64,000 bases of DNA from Bacillus sp. FJAT-29790 (GCF_019039215.1 NZ_JAHNZZ010000001.1:1195496-1259495), one strand, 5' to 3'. Positions 7,769 through 17,001 are shown, counted from the first letter of the stretch. Numbers and translations are program-made. Notes: generated from the letters alone by a model not told the origin.

Positions 7769-9244
7769 TTATTCCTTCTTCAATAAAGTCTTCTTGGCTA
7801 TTATTTTATCATCAAAGTGGATGGTCTTATCTTTTAGTATTTGATAAGTTTCATGTCCCTTTCCTGCTATTAGAACAACGTCATTAGATGAAGCCATGTT
7901 AATCGCCTTTTTAATAGCTTCTTCACGATTTACAACTAATTGATAATGACTGGAGCTCTTCATTCCTTTTTCAATATCCTTCATAATTATAATGGGATCT
8001 TCTGAACGTGGGTTATCAGAGGTAACAAAGACAAAGTCACTATAACGATTGGCTATTTCACCCATGATAGGCCGCTTTGTTACGTCTCTATCTCCACCGC
8101 ATCCAAAGACAGTAATTACTTTACCGTTTGAAAACTCCTTGATTGTTGTAAGTACATTTTCTAAAGCATCAGGTGAGTGAGCATAATCGACTAATACAAG
8201 AAAATCTTGCCCTTCATCTATTATTTCCATCCTACCTCCAATACTTTTTAGGTCAGATAAACTATTCCTAATACTTTCTAAAGGTATTCCTTCAATCAAA
8301 GAAGATGTTATTCCCGCTAAAGCATTATACACATTAAATTTACCTACTAAATTAAGTCTTATTTCTATTTCACCAATAAAAGAAGTAAGTAAAAATCGGA
8401 TACCTCGTGGTGACATGATAATATTCTTTGCAGAAACATCAGATTTATTGTTAATTCCATATGTAATAACCTCTGTTGAAGTTAATTTACGGAAATATTC
8501 AATTGAAGGGTCATCTGCATTTAGAACAACATACTTTTTGTCCTCAGGGAGGAATGTATTTCCAAGCCTTGAAAATAAAAGCCCTTTAGTTTTTCTATAT
8601 TCTTCAATAGTTCCATGATAATCTAAGTGGTCTTGAGTTAAGTTTGTAAATACAGCAGTCCTGAAATTACATCCCAAAACTCTCCCCATGTCCAACCCTT
8701 GGGATGTGACTTCCATTACACAATAATCAGTTTTGCAGTCTCTCATTTTCCGTAAATTTCGTTGAAGTATTGGTGGTTCTTGAGTATTAATATCAGTGGG
8801 GTATAAATGATTATTTATTTTCATTCCGTTATTACCCATCAAACCAGTTTTAGATCCATAGTCGGCCAATATTTTTTCAATAATATACGACGTTGTTGTT
8901 TTACCATTTGTTCCTGTAATTCCTATAAGTCTCATTTCATTTGATGGATAACTATAAAAATGGGATGCAATAACTGACATGGCATGTCTTGCATCCTGAA
9001 CAAATATCTTCGGAATGTCTATATCTATATCTCTTTCAACAATAAGTGCTATGGCCCCGTTTCTAACCGCATCTTCTGCATATAAATGCCTATCTGCAAG
9101 AAATCCTCTAATGGCAGGAACACATATAAATAAATTTCCTTTTTCTATTTTTCGGGAGTCCATTTGTATGCCTGTGAATTCTACATTCATATCCCCCACC
9201 GTCTTCTTAACCATAAAAAGGTCTGCAATCTCTTTTAACTTCAA
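7769..9244 (-). CDS. murE: UDP-N-acetylmuramoyl-tripeptide synthetase (MurE), probable second copy
   Basis: ATP-dependent cytosolic ligase adding the third stem-peptide residue to UDP-MurNAc-L-Ala-D-Glu. Three Mur ligase domains are present: an N-terminal UDP-binding domain (to about residue 100), a central ATPase domain with ITGTNGKTTT (residues ~109-118), EVTSQGLDMGR and NLTQDHLDYH, and a C-terminal domain with VDYAHSPDALENVL, FGCGGDRD.TKRPIMG, TSDNPRSEDP and AGKGHETYQ. The DNPR motif is the family marker for meso-diaminopimelate specificity. Start is TTG with GAGAGG upstream. Length (491) is normal. murE usually sits in the division/cell wall (dcw) cluster, so this isolated gene is probably a paralogue. 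It is 92 bases downstream of asnB on the same strand, hence likely co-transcribed. Confidence 0.9.
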   Translation of the reverse strand: MKLKEIADLFMVKKTVGDMNVEFTGIQMDSRKIEKGNLFICVPAIRGFLADRHLYAEDAVRNGAIALIVERDIDIDIPKIFVQDARHAMSVIASHFYSYPSNEMRLIGITGTNGKTTTSYIIEKILADYGSKTGLMGNNGMKINNHLYPTDINTQEPPILQRNLRKMRDCKTDYCVMEVTSQGLDMGRVLGCNFRTAVFTNLTQDHLDYHGTIEEYRKTKGLLFSRLGNTFLPEDKKYVVLNADDPSIEYFRKLTSTEVITYGINNKSDVSAKNIIMSPRGIRFLLTSFIGEIEIRLNLVGKFNVYNALAGITSSLIEGIPLESIRNSLSDLKSIGGRMEIIDEGQDFLVLVDYAHSPDALENVLTTIKEFSNGKVITVFGCGGDRDVTKRPIMGEIANRYSDFVFVTSDNPRSEDPIIIMKDIEKGMKSSSHYQLVVNREEAIKKAINMASSNDVVLIAGKGHETYQILKDKTIHFDDKIIAKKTLLKKE

Positions 9245-9336
9245 TTACAACATCCTCTCGTTTATTAATTAGTTAAACATTACATTCCACATGGTCTTAG
9301 TAATTATTTCTTTAACTAAATTAAACAACTTTATTG

Positions 9337-11253
9337 TTAGTCAACAATGGGGGGATAAGCGATACTCTTACTTTGTACTTGATTCGCATGTAAATAATTA
9401 AAATCGTAGGCACCTTCTATATTAATTTGATGCCAGATCATAAACACAAAAATGGTCCATAACTTTCGACTGTTATCTTTTTTGTTTACGACATGTTCTT
9501 GTAATAAATTGAATACTTTTTGTTTATTAAAAAGGTAATCTGTTGGGCTTGAGCGAACTAAATTGGTGGCCCAATCATACATTTCGTCTTTCAACCAATG
9601 GCGGATAGGAACCGGGAAACCTAATTTTTTTCGATTCAATACATGTTCTGGAACAATACCTTCTGCTGCTTTTCGGAGTATATACTTAGTCGTATTATTT
9701 TTGATTTTTTGATCTGATTGTATTTTTGCTGCAACTTTGAAAACTTCTTTATCCAAGAAAGGAACTCTTAGCTCAAGGGAATGGGCCATCGTCATTTTAT
9801 CTGCCTTCAGCAAGATATCTCCCATTAGCCATGTAAGAATATCCAAATGCTGCATTTTTGTAATGGGATCATATGATATGGACTGGTTATAAATCGGTTC
9901 GGTTACAGCTGAATAATCTAAGTTGGACTTGTAATTCCTAAGCAACAATTTCTTTTCTCTTTCTTCAAACATTTTTGCATTACCAATATATCGCTCTTCC
10001 AAAGGAGTAACACCGCGTTCAATGAAGTTTTTACCTTTTACACCATCTGGTAAAATACGGCTCAGTATCTTTAAAAGATACTTTATCGGATTTGGGATAT
10101 AGTTAAACATTTTCAATGATTGAGGCTCTCTATAAATATTATAGCCACCAAAAAGCTCGTCCGCCCCTTCGCCGGATAGTACGACTTTTACGTGCTTTCT
10201 GGCTTCACGGGCCACAAAATATAATGGAACAGCTGCTGGGTCTGCCAGCGGATCGTCCATGTGCCAAATAATTTTAGGGAGTTCTGCCAAATATTCTTCA
10301 GGGGAAATGATATAGCTAATATTTTCTAAATTAAGAGCTTGGGCTGTTTCTTTCGCAACATCAACTTCACTGAATCCATCTCTTTCAAAACCAACGGAGA
10401 ACGTTTTTAAATGAGGATTAACCTCTTTTGCTAAAGAAACAATAAAGGAAGAATCAATGCCTCCAGACAAAAATGATCCTACAGGTACATCACTACGCAT
10501 ATGCACATTCACGGAATCAATTAGAATATTACGAATTTCTTTAGAGAGTTTTGCTTCAGATAGATCCATCGGTTGGAATTTTGGTGACCAATACCGTTTG
10601 ATGTTCATCTTATTTCCTGTTATTTTCGTAAAGTAATGACCTGGTAAAAGTTTTTTTATATGGTTTGTCATCGTATCAGGTTCGGGTACATATTGGAAAC
10701 TTAGGAAGTGCTGCAAAGAATTGGAATCCATTTTACCATCCATCGCAAGAAGGATACTTTTTTTCTCGGAAGCAAAATAAGCAATGTCCCCTTGTTCAGA
10801 GTAAAAGAAAGGTTTTATGCCAAAATGATCCCTTGCTCCGAATAATTTTTGCTCTACTTTATCCCAGATGACAAAGGCAAACATGCCCCTCAGCTTTTCT
10901 ACAGCTCGTTCCTTTATGGCGCTGTATAAGGCGATGATAACTTCTGTGTCAGATTCTGTAGCAAATTCATATCCTTTTTTCGTTAATTCTTTCCGTAATT
11001 CAAGGTAGTTATAGATTTCTCCATTGAAAATAATCCAAAATCGATCGTTCTCATAAGAAAGAGGCTGGTGCCCACTTTCAATATCAATAATACTAAGTCG
11101 TCTAAATCCAAAGTTTATATAATCATCAAAATAATATCCTTCATCATCCGGTCCTCTGTGGGTAATAATGTTGTTCATTTCTTTTATTTGATTATCCATA
11201 TCTGTATTCATTTTTTTAGGTTGATGATACATACAACCGATAAATCCACACAT
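9337..11253 (-). CDS. asnB: Glutamine-hydrolysing asparagine synthetase, AsnB type (probable mDAP amidotransferase)
   Basis: Two-domain enzyme: N-terminal Ntn-type glutaminase (residues 2 to ~200) and C-terminal ATP-pyrophosphatase synthetase with the PP-loop SFLSGGIDSS and the AHSLELRVPFLD motif. The start at 11253 is chosen over 11262 because it leaves Cys2 (MCGFIGC) as the catalytic N-terminal nucleophile after Met removal, and it has an AGGTGG site. Along its whole length (638 residues) it resembles B. subtilis AsnB, including DVPVGSFLSGGIDSSFIVS and RKAAEGIVPEHVLNRKK. In B. subtilis AsnB is known to be the enzyme amidating meso-diaminopimelate in peptidoglycan precursors. The adjacent murE gene fits that role better than free asparagine synthesis, although the latter cannot be excluded. 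Confidence 0.9.
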   Translation of the reverse strand: MCGFIGCMYHQPKKMNTDMDNQIKEMNNIITHRGPDDEGYYFDDYINFGFRRLSIIDIESGHQPLSYENDRFWIIFNGEIYNYLELRKELTKKGYEFATESDTEVIIALYSAIKERAVEKLRGMFAFVIWDKVEQKLFGARDHFGIKPFFYSEQGDIAYFASEKKSILLAMDGKMDSNSLQHFLSFQYVPEPDTMTNHIKKLLPGHYFTKITGNKMNIKRYWSPKFQPMDLSEAKLSKEIRNILIDSVNVHMRSDVPVGSFLSGGIDSSFIVSLAKEVNPHLKTFSVGFERDGFSEVDVAKETAQALNLENISYIISPEEYLAELPKIIWHMDDPLADPAAVPLYFVAREARKHVKVVLSGEGADELFGGYNIYREPQSLKMFNYIPNPIKYLLKILSRILPDGVKGKNFIERGVTPLEERYIGNAKMFEEREKKLLLRNYKSNLDYSAVTEPIYNQSISYDPITKMQHLDILTWLMGDILLKADKMTMAHSLELRVPFLDKEVFKVAAKIQSDQKIKNNTTKYILRKAAEGIVPEHVLNRKKLGFPVPIRHWLKDEMYDWATNLVRSSPTDYLFNKQKVFNLLQEHVVNKKDNSRKLWTIFVFMIWHQINIEGAYDFNYLHANQVQSKSIAYPPIVD

Positions 11254-11547
11254 CGTAGCCACCTACCTAATAAATTTCAGATATCTAGTTTTTCTTGTTA
11301 TGATTGTACTTTATCAAAGAAGATATACGTATTAACACCAACTAAGTATGTAGAAATTATGGAGTCACTAATTTATTATAAGATTTTTGCCGAAATGGTT
11401 GTTTTCACCATATCCCTTTCTGTTTAAATAATTTCATAGTACAAAAACAGCTTCGTGTACTAATAATGTAGGTACGGGCGTTACTAATGAGCAGTTCGAG
11501 GAACAGTGGGGAATAGTGGTTTCTTGAAAAAGGAAATTATAAAATGG

Positions 11548-11583
11548 AAAAACAACGATTTTTCGATGAAATCGCTGTTTTTA
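11548..11583 (+). terminator. Intrinsic terminator, orphan
   Basis: AAAACAACGATTT pairs with AAATCGCTGTTTT (one G-T pair) and ends in TTTTT. There is no intact + strand gene upstream, so it probably marks a deleted gene. Confidence 0.55.
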
Positions 11584-11789
11584 TTGTTCATTTACTTGAA
11601 TTAATTTTATAAAGCTATATAAAATTGAAAAATGAACAATAATTTTGGTTTCATATATTGTTTTTCGCTTAGATCAGAACAATAGTTGCGATAAAATTTA
11701 TTTTCATTCGTTTTTGGGTTTGGTTTAACTATATAAAATGTTTGCAGTTGCTTTTGCAAGCTTATTAATAGCCATTCTGTCATTTAACC

Positions 11790-11832
11790 AAAAAAAATAA
11801 CCCACCCTTGAATATAGCGGCTCGAGTGGATT
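11790..11832 (-). terminator. Intrinsic terminator on the minus strand
   Basis: On the minus strand AATCCACTC pairs with GGGTGGGTT and is followed by ATTTTTTTT. It lies some 540 bases upstream of asnB, so it either ends a lost gene or is a far-upstream attenuator. Confidence 0.5.
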
Positions 11833-11879
11833 ACTTTTCCAATAAGTGCTGACCCCTGAAAGGGAATCTGCTATTGCAT

Positions 11880-11917
11880 GATCGTTTTGATGTTACTGCA
11901 TCGAAACGATCTTTTTT
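11880..11917 (+). terminator. Intrinsic terminator, orphan
   Basis: GATCGTTTTGATG pairs with CATCGAAACGATC around a 6-base loop, followed by TTTTTT. It shields the downstream PfpI-like gene from upstream transcription; no intact gene precedes it. Confidence 0.65.
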
Positions 11918-12118
11918 ATGATATGTTTTTCCTGCTTCTATTATACACGAATATTGCAATGTTGAAACCAATATTGCGATGTACTTATAAAAATATGATC
12001 GAGTTATGGATAAATTTCCACGTAATTATTTCTTTTCAAATAGGGAGTTGATTGATGGGATTTTGTTGCAAAATGTAGTATGTTAATTAGAAGTTGTCAA
12101 AAGAAAGGAAGAATCGAA

Positions 12119-12643
12119 ATGCGGTTAAAAGGAAAAAAAATAATAAGCCTTGTGCATCATGATTTTGAAGATCTTGAACTATGGTATCCCATTCTAAGAT
12201 TGCAAGAAGAGGGGGCAGTGGTTCATTTAGCTGGGGAGGAGGCAATGGAAAAATATATCGGGAAATACGGTGTACCCGCCATATCCGATTATGCTTATAG
12301 CGAAATCAAGGGTGAAGAATACGATGCAATCCTTGTACCCGGCGGATGGGCACCGGATAAAATTCGCCGTTTTCCGGAGGTAATCTCCCTTATCCAGCAT
12401 ATGGAAGAGAATGAAAAGCCAATAGGACAAATCTGCCATGCAGGATGGGTTTTGATTTCAGCTAAAATTTTGCAGGGAAAAAAAGTGACAAGTACACCTG
12501 GAATTAAAGATGATATGGTAAATGCAGGTGCAACCTGGATTGACGAGCCTGTTGTCGTAGACGGCCACCTTGTATCAAGCCGCCGCCCGCCAGATCTTCC
12601 AGACTATTTGCGGGAATTAATAAAAGTGATTGAACGAAAGTAA
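12119..12643 (+). CDS. DJ-1/PfpI family protein (type 1 glutamine amidotransferase fold)
   Basis: Cytosolic single-domain protein of 174 residues from the DJ-1/PfpI superfamily, related to the Bacillus general stress protein 18 (YfkM/YraA) group, which is linked to deglycase or protective activity under carbonyl stress. The nucleophile elbow GQICHAGW places the conserved cysteine at residue 106 next to a histidine, and the acidic partner is Glu17 in DFEDLE. Glycine-rich LVPGGWAPDK and the late RRPPDLPDY motif are also typical. An ATG at 12080 is in frame, but the ATG at 12119 has AAAGGAAG at the right distance and gives the standard N-terminus. Monocistronic by position. The true reaction in vivo is unsettled for this family. 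Confidence 0.85.
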   Translation: MRLKGKKIISLVHHDFEDLELWYPILRLQEEGAVVHLAGEEAMEKYIGKYGVPAISDYAYSEIKGEEYDAILVPGGWAPDKIRRFPEVISLIQHMEENEKPIGQICHAGWVLISAKILQGKKVTSTPGIKDDMVNAGATWIDEPVVVDGHLVSSRRPPDLPDYLRELIKVIERK

Positions 12644-12728
12644 TACGAAGGGATATTAATCATCACTTCGTTGTAGGGCATCTTTGCAATTGAATGAAAG
12701 ATGCTCTTATAAATGAGAGGGGAATATT

Positions 12729-13346
12729 ATGATAGCAGCACTTCTTCACGGAATTGTATTAGCCTTTGGGTTAATTCTTCCTCTTGGTGCACAGAATGTG
12801 TTTGTCTTTAATCAAGGGGCTTCACAATCAAAGTTCAGGAGGGCAATTCCGGTTATTATTACAGCTTCACTCTGTGATACTTTACTTATTTTATTAGCAG
12901 TATTAGGCGTTTCAGTCATCGTGTTTACTGTTCCCGTATTGCAAACCGTAATCTTTTCTATTGGACTATTATTTTTACTTTATATGGGATGGGCGATTTG
13001 GAAAAGTGATCCAGCACCTTTAAATCAAAAGGAAGCAGCCATGCCGCCTAAAAAACAGATTATGTTTGCTTTATCAGTATCTTTGCTTAATCCGCATGCA
13101 ATCCTTGACACAATTGGTGTAATCGGAACGAGCTCGCTTAGCTACACTGGTGCAGAAAAAGTAGCATTTACAGCCGCTTGTATTGTTATCTCATGGCTAT
13201 GGTTTCTTAGTCTAGCTTTAGTTGGAAGGTTAGTAGGTAATTTTGATGCGAAAGGTAAATTTTTGAAAATCATTAATAAATTATCAGCATTAATTATATG
13301 GGTGGTAGCTATCTATATTGCAATTCAGCTATATAATATGTTTTAA
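12729..13346 (+). CDS. LysE/ArgO-family amino acid exporter
   Basis: Integral membrane exporter of 205 residues with about six transmembrane helices. The N-terminal HGIVLAFGLILPLGAQNVFVF is the LysE/ArgO signature (PLGAQN), followed by a charged cytoplasmic loop around residues 95-112 and the SLLNPHAILDTIG motif typical of the ArgO branch. Family members export basic amino acids such as lysine or arginine; the substrate here is inferred only. ATG with GAGAGGGG upstream. No LysG/ArgP-like regulator is adjacent. A decayed piece of a close paralogue lies at 18552-18707. Confidence 0.87.
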   Translation: MIAALLHGIVLAFGLILPLGAQNVFVFNQGASQSKFRRAIPVIITASLCDTLLILLAVLGVSVIVFTVPVLQTVIFSIGLLFLLYMGWAIWKSDPAPLNQKEAAMPPKKQIMFALSVSLLNPHAILDTIGVIGTSSLSYTGAEKVAFTAACIVISWLWFLSLALVGRLVGNFDAKGKFLKIINKLSALIIWVVAIYIAIQLYNMF

Positions 13347-13424
13347 AAACATTGCATATGATTTACGTTTGCTAATATTAATAACATAAGACACTTCTTA
13401 CAATAATAAATTGGAGATGATCTT

Positions 13425-13760
13425 ATGGTGAAATGGATTAAGGTTTCGACATCACGTCATCAATTAACACTTTTTGATGACAATAAAATAATAAAAGTGT
13501 ACCCAGTTGCAATTGGAAAAATATTGACCCCAACTCCCTCGGGAACCTACACAATTATTAATAAACAGCCTAATCCCGGAGGACCTTTCGGAGTGCTCTG
13601 GATGGGTTTATCAAAGCCTCATTACGGAATACATGGCACAAATAAGCCTTCATCCATTGGAAAAAATGTATCACACGGATGCATTCGAATGTACAATCAT
13701 GATGTTCTTGAATTATCATCCAAAGTTTCAATCGGAACTAGGGTTGTAATTAGTAAGTAA
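13425..13760 (+). CDS. L,D-transpeptidase catalytic domain (YkuD family), LysM-less
   Basis: Compact YkuD-type L,D-transpeptidase of 111 residues. The catalytic block is complete: [11 protein letters not shown] (His70) and SHGCIRM (His84, Cys86 nucleophile, Arg88). The family forms 3-3 cross-links in peptidoglycan or attaches other groups to it. B. subtilis YkuD carries an N-terminal LysM domain; this protein lacks LysM and has no signal peptide, like several short Bacillus paralogues found in spores or acting from the cytosol. ATG at 13425 with TTGGAG upstream. It begins 78 bases after the LysE gene and could be read from the same transcript. Confidence 0.88.
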   Translation: MVKWIKVSTSRHQLTLFDDNKIIKVYPVAIGKILTPTPSGTYTIINKQPNPGGPFGVLWMGLSKPHYGIHGTNKPSSIGKNVSHGCIRMYNHDVLELSSKVSIGTRVVISK

Positions 13761-13874
13761 GCAAAAGTAAAAAGGAATTATATCCCAAAGTTAACACAGT
13801 GGAACTTGTCCCATTTGAATTTGGAAATCTAATTGATGTCTTTAAGCTCCATACGATTACAATAATTATTAAAG

Positions 13875-13922
13875 AACCCACCAAGTCACGCTACTTCCTA
13901 ATGCTTGACATGGTGGGTTTTT
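13875..13922 (+). terminator. Terminator downstream of the L,D-transpeptidase gene
   Basis: AACCCACCA pairs with TGGTGGGTT, extended by AGTC/GACA positions, and is followed by TTTTT. It also separates the converging ArsR/SRPBCC operon. Confidence 0.7.
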
Positions 13923-13992
13923 GATACCTTGCTTCTCGCATGACTAATAAAGTCGATATAAACAACGCTCTTAAAGAGAATTCCATTCATTT

Positions 13993-14358
13993 CTATTTAT
14001 TATCAATTTTCGGTTTAATTACTAAAAGGTCATTTTCTTTCGGGTTTTCGACTATATGTTTAAGCATTGATAACTTGTTATTCCAAAATTGTTCATAATA
14101 AGAAAGCCATTCTTTTAATTCTGTTAAGGGCTCAGGCATCAGCCGATAACGTTTTTCTCTTCCTACCTTACGGCCATAGACTAATTCAGCTTCTGTAAGA
14201 ATATGAAGATGTTTTGCAATGGCTGTCCGACTTATCGAAAAATGGCTAGTTATTTCTGAAATCGGCAATTCTTTTTCAGCAAGTAATCGAAGTACCTGCC
14301 TGCGAGTAGGATCAGCAATTGCTTGAAATACATCATGCTTTTGTGCTGATGAGGACAC
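13993..14358 (-). CDS. ArsR-family winged-helix regulator
   Basis: Transcription factor of 121 residues with the ArsR winged helix: FQAIADPTRRQVLRLLAEKELPISEI, then the recognition helix SISRTAIAKHLHILTEAELV and the wing GREKRYRL. No metal-binding cysteine pair is visible, so it belongs to the metal-independent group usually coupled with SRPBCC proteins. The GTG start shares one base with the stop of the upstream SRPBCC gene (TAGTG), so translation is coupled. It probably binds the duplicated operator at 14813-14863 and represses its own operon. Confidence 0.88.
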   Translation of the reverse strand: MSSSAQKHDVFQAIADPTRRQVLRLLAEKELPISEITSHFSISRTAIAKHLHILTEAELVYGRKVGREKRYRLMPEPLTELKEWLSYYEQFWNNKLSMLKHIVENPKENDLLVIKPKIDNK

Positions 14359-14789
14359 TAGTTCTCAACAACCTTGCGTAGTTTTTCATTAATTCCTGCC
14401 CATCCTTGATCCATTCGGTCACGAATAATTGAACTTTTCTCGTTTGCTTTCGGCAGGATGTCATCCGGATTTTTCCATCCGCCATGAATAAGAGTAAACT
14501 CAGTCCTGTCATCTAACTCTTTTAAGATAAAAGAAACGATCCAACCATCTTCATCCCATGTAAAGGATAGTTTATTAGGGGGATCCAATTCCGTTACTTT
14601 GCAAGGAGAGGGACCGAATGGTGACTGTAAATGGAACTCATGTCCTATTTGTGGCTGAAAATCATTGGGCATGAACCATGATGCAATGCCTTCTGATGTA
14701 GAAACTACATCCCATACTTTTTGAATAGGTGCATTAAAAATTACGGTCTGCTTAATATCTTGAAGTCTATTTTCATTATTCACTTTCAT
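14358..14789 (-). CDS. SRPBCC (AHSA1-like) ligand-binding protein
   Basis: START/Bet v 1-like fold protein of 143 residues, annotated in relatives as activator of Hsp90 ATPase homologue although bacterial members are not known to act on Hsp90. Family marks: [22 protein letters not shown] near residue 20, then [23 protein letters not shown] and the C-terminal helix [17 protein letters not shown]. The start at 14789 has AAGGAG seven bases upstream and is preferred to 14834, which lies inside the operator. First gene of an operon with arsR. It probably binds a small hydrophobic ligand or supports detoxification; ligand unknown. A frameshifted relative is at 6598. Confidence 0.85.
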   Translation of the reverse strand: MKVNNENRLQDIKQTVIFNAPIQKVWDVVSTSEGIASWFMPNDFQPQIGHEFHLQSPFGPSPCKVTELDPPNKLSFTWDEDGWIVSFILKELDDRTEFTLIHGGWKNPDDILPKANEKSSIIRDRMDQGWAGINEKLRKVVEN

Positions 14790-14812
14790 AGGTAATTCTC
14801 CTTCATTGTAAA

Positions 14813-14863
14813 ATATAAAACTATTTGGTTTCACTTCGGATTATATAAAACCAAATGGTTTCA
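14813..14863 (-). promoter_or_regulatory. Duplicated ArsR operator
   Basis: Two 21-base copies, TGAAACCATTTGGTTTTATA(T) and TGAAACCAAATAGTTTTATA(T) on the minus strand, lie exactly 30 bases apart just upstream of the SRPBCC-arsR operon. Each contains a partial dyad built on AAACCA/TGGTTT. The 30-base period is close to three helical turns, as expected for two dimers on the same DNA face. Confidence 0.65.
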
Positions 14864-14933
14864 TGTCAAGGTCATTCTAACCGTTTTTCGATAAAGATAC
14901 TCTCCAAGAAGACTAATTCCTTTTGGACATGTT

Positions 14934-15839
14934 TCATGTGAAAGGAAGTTTGTACCTATCAGGAGATGGGTATTGATTACAAAAGTTCTGAACATATGCT
15001 AGAAATTTTTTGTTAGCAGGAGATATATTTTTCATGGAATTGACAGCAATTCCGAGAGAGCGGAAAGTGGGCTTATCCAACTCTTTTATATGGATATTAC
15101 GTTGCTGTCCTCGAAGAACGAGTTCAGGAAGGATACTGATTCCAAGCCCCATTTCGACCATTGCCATAATGGCATAGTCATCACCCGCGGTAAATTTAAT
15201 ATCCGGTTTGATCGCTGCATTTGTCAGAACGCGGTTGATATCGTCATCTGACCCTTTACGCGGCATGATAAAGGGCTCATCCTTAATCTCAGATAATTGA
15301 ATAACACGACGGGAGCTTAAAGGATGCTCTGGAGGCAGTAAAATGAGCATTTGATCTTGCTGTAACGGGATTACATCAATTTTATCCCGAGTAGGGAGTG
15401 TAACAAACCCACAATCAATCTCACCTTTAATAATCCATTCCTCAATCTGTCGATAATCCCCTTCGACTAAATGGATTTCAATTCTCGGAAATTCCTGTTG
15501 AAAACGCTTGATGATCCCAGGCAGCCAATGTACAGATACGCTTGTAAAGGTTCCAATATGAATTGTACCGATCTCAATTCCATGAATAGCGGCAACTTCC
15601 TGTTCTAAATGCTCATTCCATTTTAATACTTCCCGTATGGTTCCCAAGACTTGTTCTCCATTTTTGGTCAACTTAATTCCAGAGCGCCCCCGAATGATTA
15701 GCAAGAAACCAAATTCCTCTTCCAAGCTGTTGATTATATGACTAACCCCCGATTGTGTATATCCAAGTACTTCTGCTGCTTTTGAAAGACTGCCATGTTT
15801 CACTACATTCATCAATACTTTGTATTTGCTGATACTCAT
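14934..15839 (-). CDS. LysR-family transcriptional regulator
   Basis: LTTR of 301 residues: N-terminal winged helix (residues 1-60, with GSLSKAAEVLGYTQSGVSHIINSLEEEFG) and a periplasmic-binding-like effector domain from about residue 90 (IHIGTFTSVSVHWLPGII, LPPEHPLSS, MAMVEMGLGISILPELVL). It is transcribed away from the EamA transporter gene at 15949 and most likely regulates it through the 109-base shared intergenic region, the usual LysR arrangement. The effector is unknown. Confidence 0.9.
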   Translation of the reverse strand: MSISKYKVLMNVVKHGSLSKAAEVLGYTQSGVSHIINSLEEEFGFLLIIRGRSGIKLTKNGEQVLGTIREVLKWNEHLEQEVAAIHGIEIGTIHIGTFTSVSVHWLPGIIKRFQQEFPRIEIHLVEGDYRQIEEWIIKGEIDCGFVTLPTRDKIDVIPLQQDQMLILLPPEHPLSSRRVIQLSEIKDEPFIMPRKGSDDDINRVLTNAAIKPDIKFTAGDDYAIMAMVEMGLGISILPELVLRGQQRNIHIKELDKPTFRSLGIAVNSMKNISPANKKFLAYVQNFCNQYPSPDRYKLPFT

Positions 15840-15948
15840 ATCTAACCTCTCTTTGTATTAGTTTTACTCATATTTGGTATAAAAAACATTCGTTTTACTT
15901 GTATTTGTAAGCTTAGTATACTGAATTTACTGAAAGGTGGGAAGTTAG

Positions 15949-16836
15949 ATGAATGCATTCAAGGCTGATTTAATGATGCTTTTTGTTACTATCTTTTGGG
16001 GTTCATCTTATCTTTTTATGAAGATAGGACTGGATACTCTTTCTGAATTCAACTTAATTGCCCTCCGATTTGGATTGGCTTTTCTTCTGGCAGCAGCTTT
16101 ATTTCATCGGCGCCTGCAGCTGGTGGATCGAGAAACATTGAAATTTAGCATACTTTTGGGGTTTATCTTGTTTCTTGTTTTTACAACGATCACGTATGGT
16201 TTAAAGACAACGACTACTTCTAATGCGGGGTTTTTGGTCAGCTTAACGGTTATCTTTGTCCCTCTCCTAAACTCCTTTGTTTTCAAAAGTAAAATAGATC
16301 CTAAACTGATGCTTAGTATATTATTGGCTCTAACAGGCATTGCATTTCTTACCATTCAGCTGCCATTCCGTTTTGTGCAAGGCGATCTATTATGTATCAT
16401 GACGGCTTTCTTTTACGCTTTACATATTATCGTAGTAGAGCGCGCAGCCCAAAAAGTAGATTCCTTAAATCTGGGGATTATCCAGTTAGGAGTTGTAGGT
16501 TTGTTGGGATTCGTTTTTTCCTTGATTTTTGAAACACCTGTTTTGCCATCTACTACAGAAGGCTGGGTCTCAATCCTTATGCTTAGCATTTTGTGTAGTG
16601 CCATAGGTTTCATATTCCAAACTGTTGCCCAAAAATATACGTCTTCAACAAGAACAGGGCTCATCTTTTCCTTGGAGCCTGTATTTGCAGCTCTATTCGG
16701 GTTTTTATTTATACAAGAAATGATGTCCGGAAAAGAAATTTTTGGTGCTTCTCTTGTCCTTTTTAGCATTGTTTTCACGACCATTAAATGGGACAAACAA
16801 ATCATAATCGCTAAAAAGAGAAGCATAGGTAGTTGA
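15949..16836 (+). CDS. EamA/DMT-family transporter
   Basis: Drug/metabolite transporter superfamily permease of 295 residues with two EamA repeats and about ten transmembrane helices. Repeat 1 opens with LMMLFVTIFWGSSYLFMKIGL and contains the FNLIALRFGLAF motif; repeat 2 ends with the conserved TRTGLIFSLEPVFAALFGFLF segment followed by GASLVLFSI. GGTGGGAAG precedes the ATG. The divergent LysR gene suggests effector-controlled expression. Members move amino acids, nucleosides or drugs; nothing here fixes the substrate. Confidence 0.88.
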   Translation: MNAFKADLMMLFVTIFWGSSYLFMKIGLDTLSEFNLIALRFGLAFLLAAALFHRRLQLVDRETLKFSILLGFILFLVFTTITYGLKTTTTSNAGFLVSLTVIFVPLLNSFVFKSKIDPKLMLSILLALTGIAFLTIQLPFRFVQGDLLCIMTAFFYALHIIVVERAAQKVDSLNLGIIQLGVVGLLGFVFSLIFETPVLPSTTEGWVSILMLSILCSAIGFIFQTVAQKYTSSTRTGLIFSLEPVFAALFGFLFIQEMMSGKEIFGASLVLFSIVFTTIKWDKQIIIAKKRSIGS

Positions 16837-17001
16837 AAATACTTTACTGTAGGAGATTAGATTAAGAATGTATTAATTAAATAGAAAGTCTGAAAAAGGC
16901 ATTTGAGGTGTAATAATATGGAAACATTTGCTAGGTCGTTAGAGTAAGGCGATCTGCAAGTAATTTTTCAGAAAATATTCTAATGACCAAAATAGATTGA
17001 A

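Larger units (their letters stand above)
11254..12118. other. Long intergenic region (865 bases) between asnB and the PfpI-like gene
   Basis: No credible gene. It contains three intrinsic-terminator structures, listed separately, on both strands, and short coding-like debris near 11450-11530 (a stop-free stretch rich in Asn, Thr, Glu and Gln codons). The asnB promoter must lie in its left part. No T-box or known riboswitch core could be recognised. Confidence 0.5.

Noticed and set aside
11790..11832. CCCACCC motif considered as the end of a T-box antiterminator for asnB
   Set aside because: On the asnB strand it reads as a plain stem plus T-run; no specifier loop or TGGN-type T-box core could be found, and it is more than 500 bases from the gene.
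16413..16826. 137-codon minus-strand frame
   Set aside because: Complement of the EamA transporter gene; no start context or family pattern.
16956..16975. CodY-like sequence ATTTTTCAGAAAATA
   Set aside because: Matches 13 of 15 positions but lies between converging or broken genes with no promoter to control.
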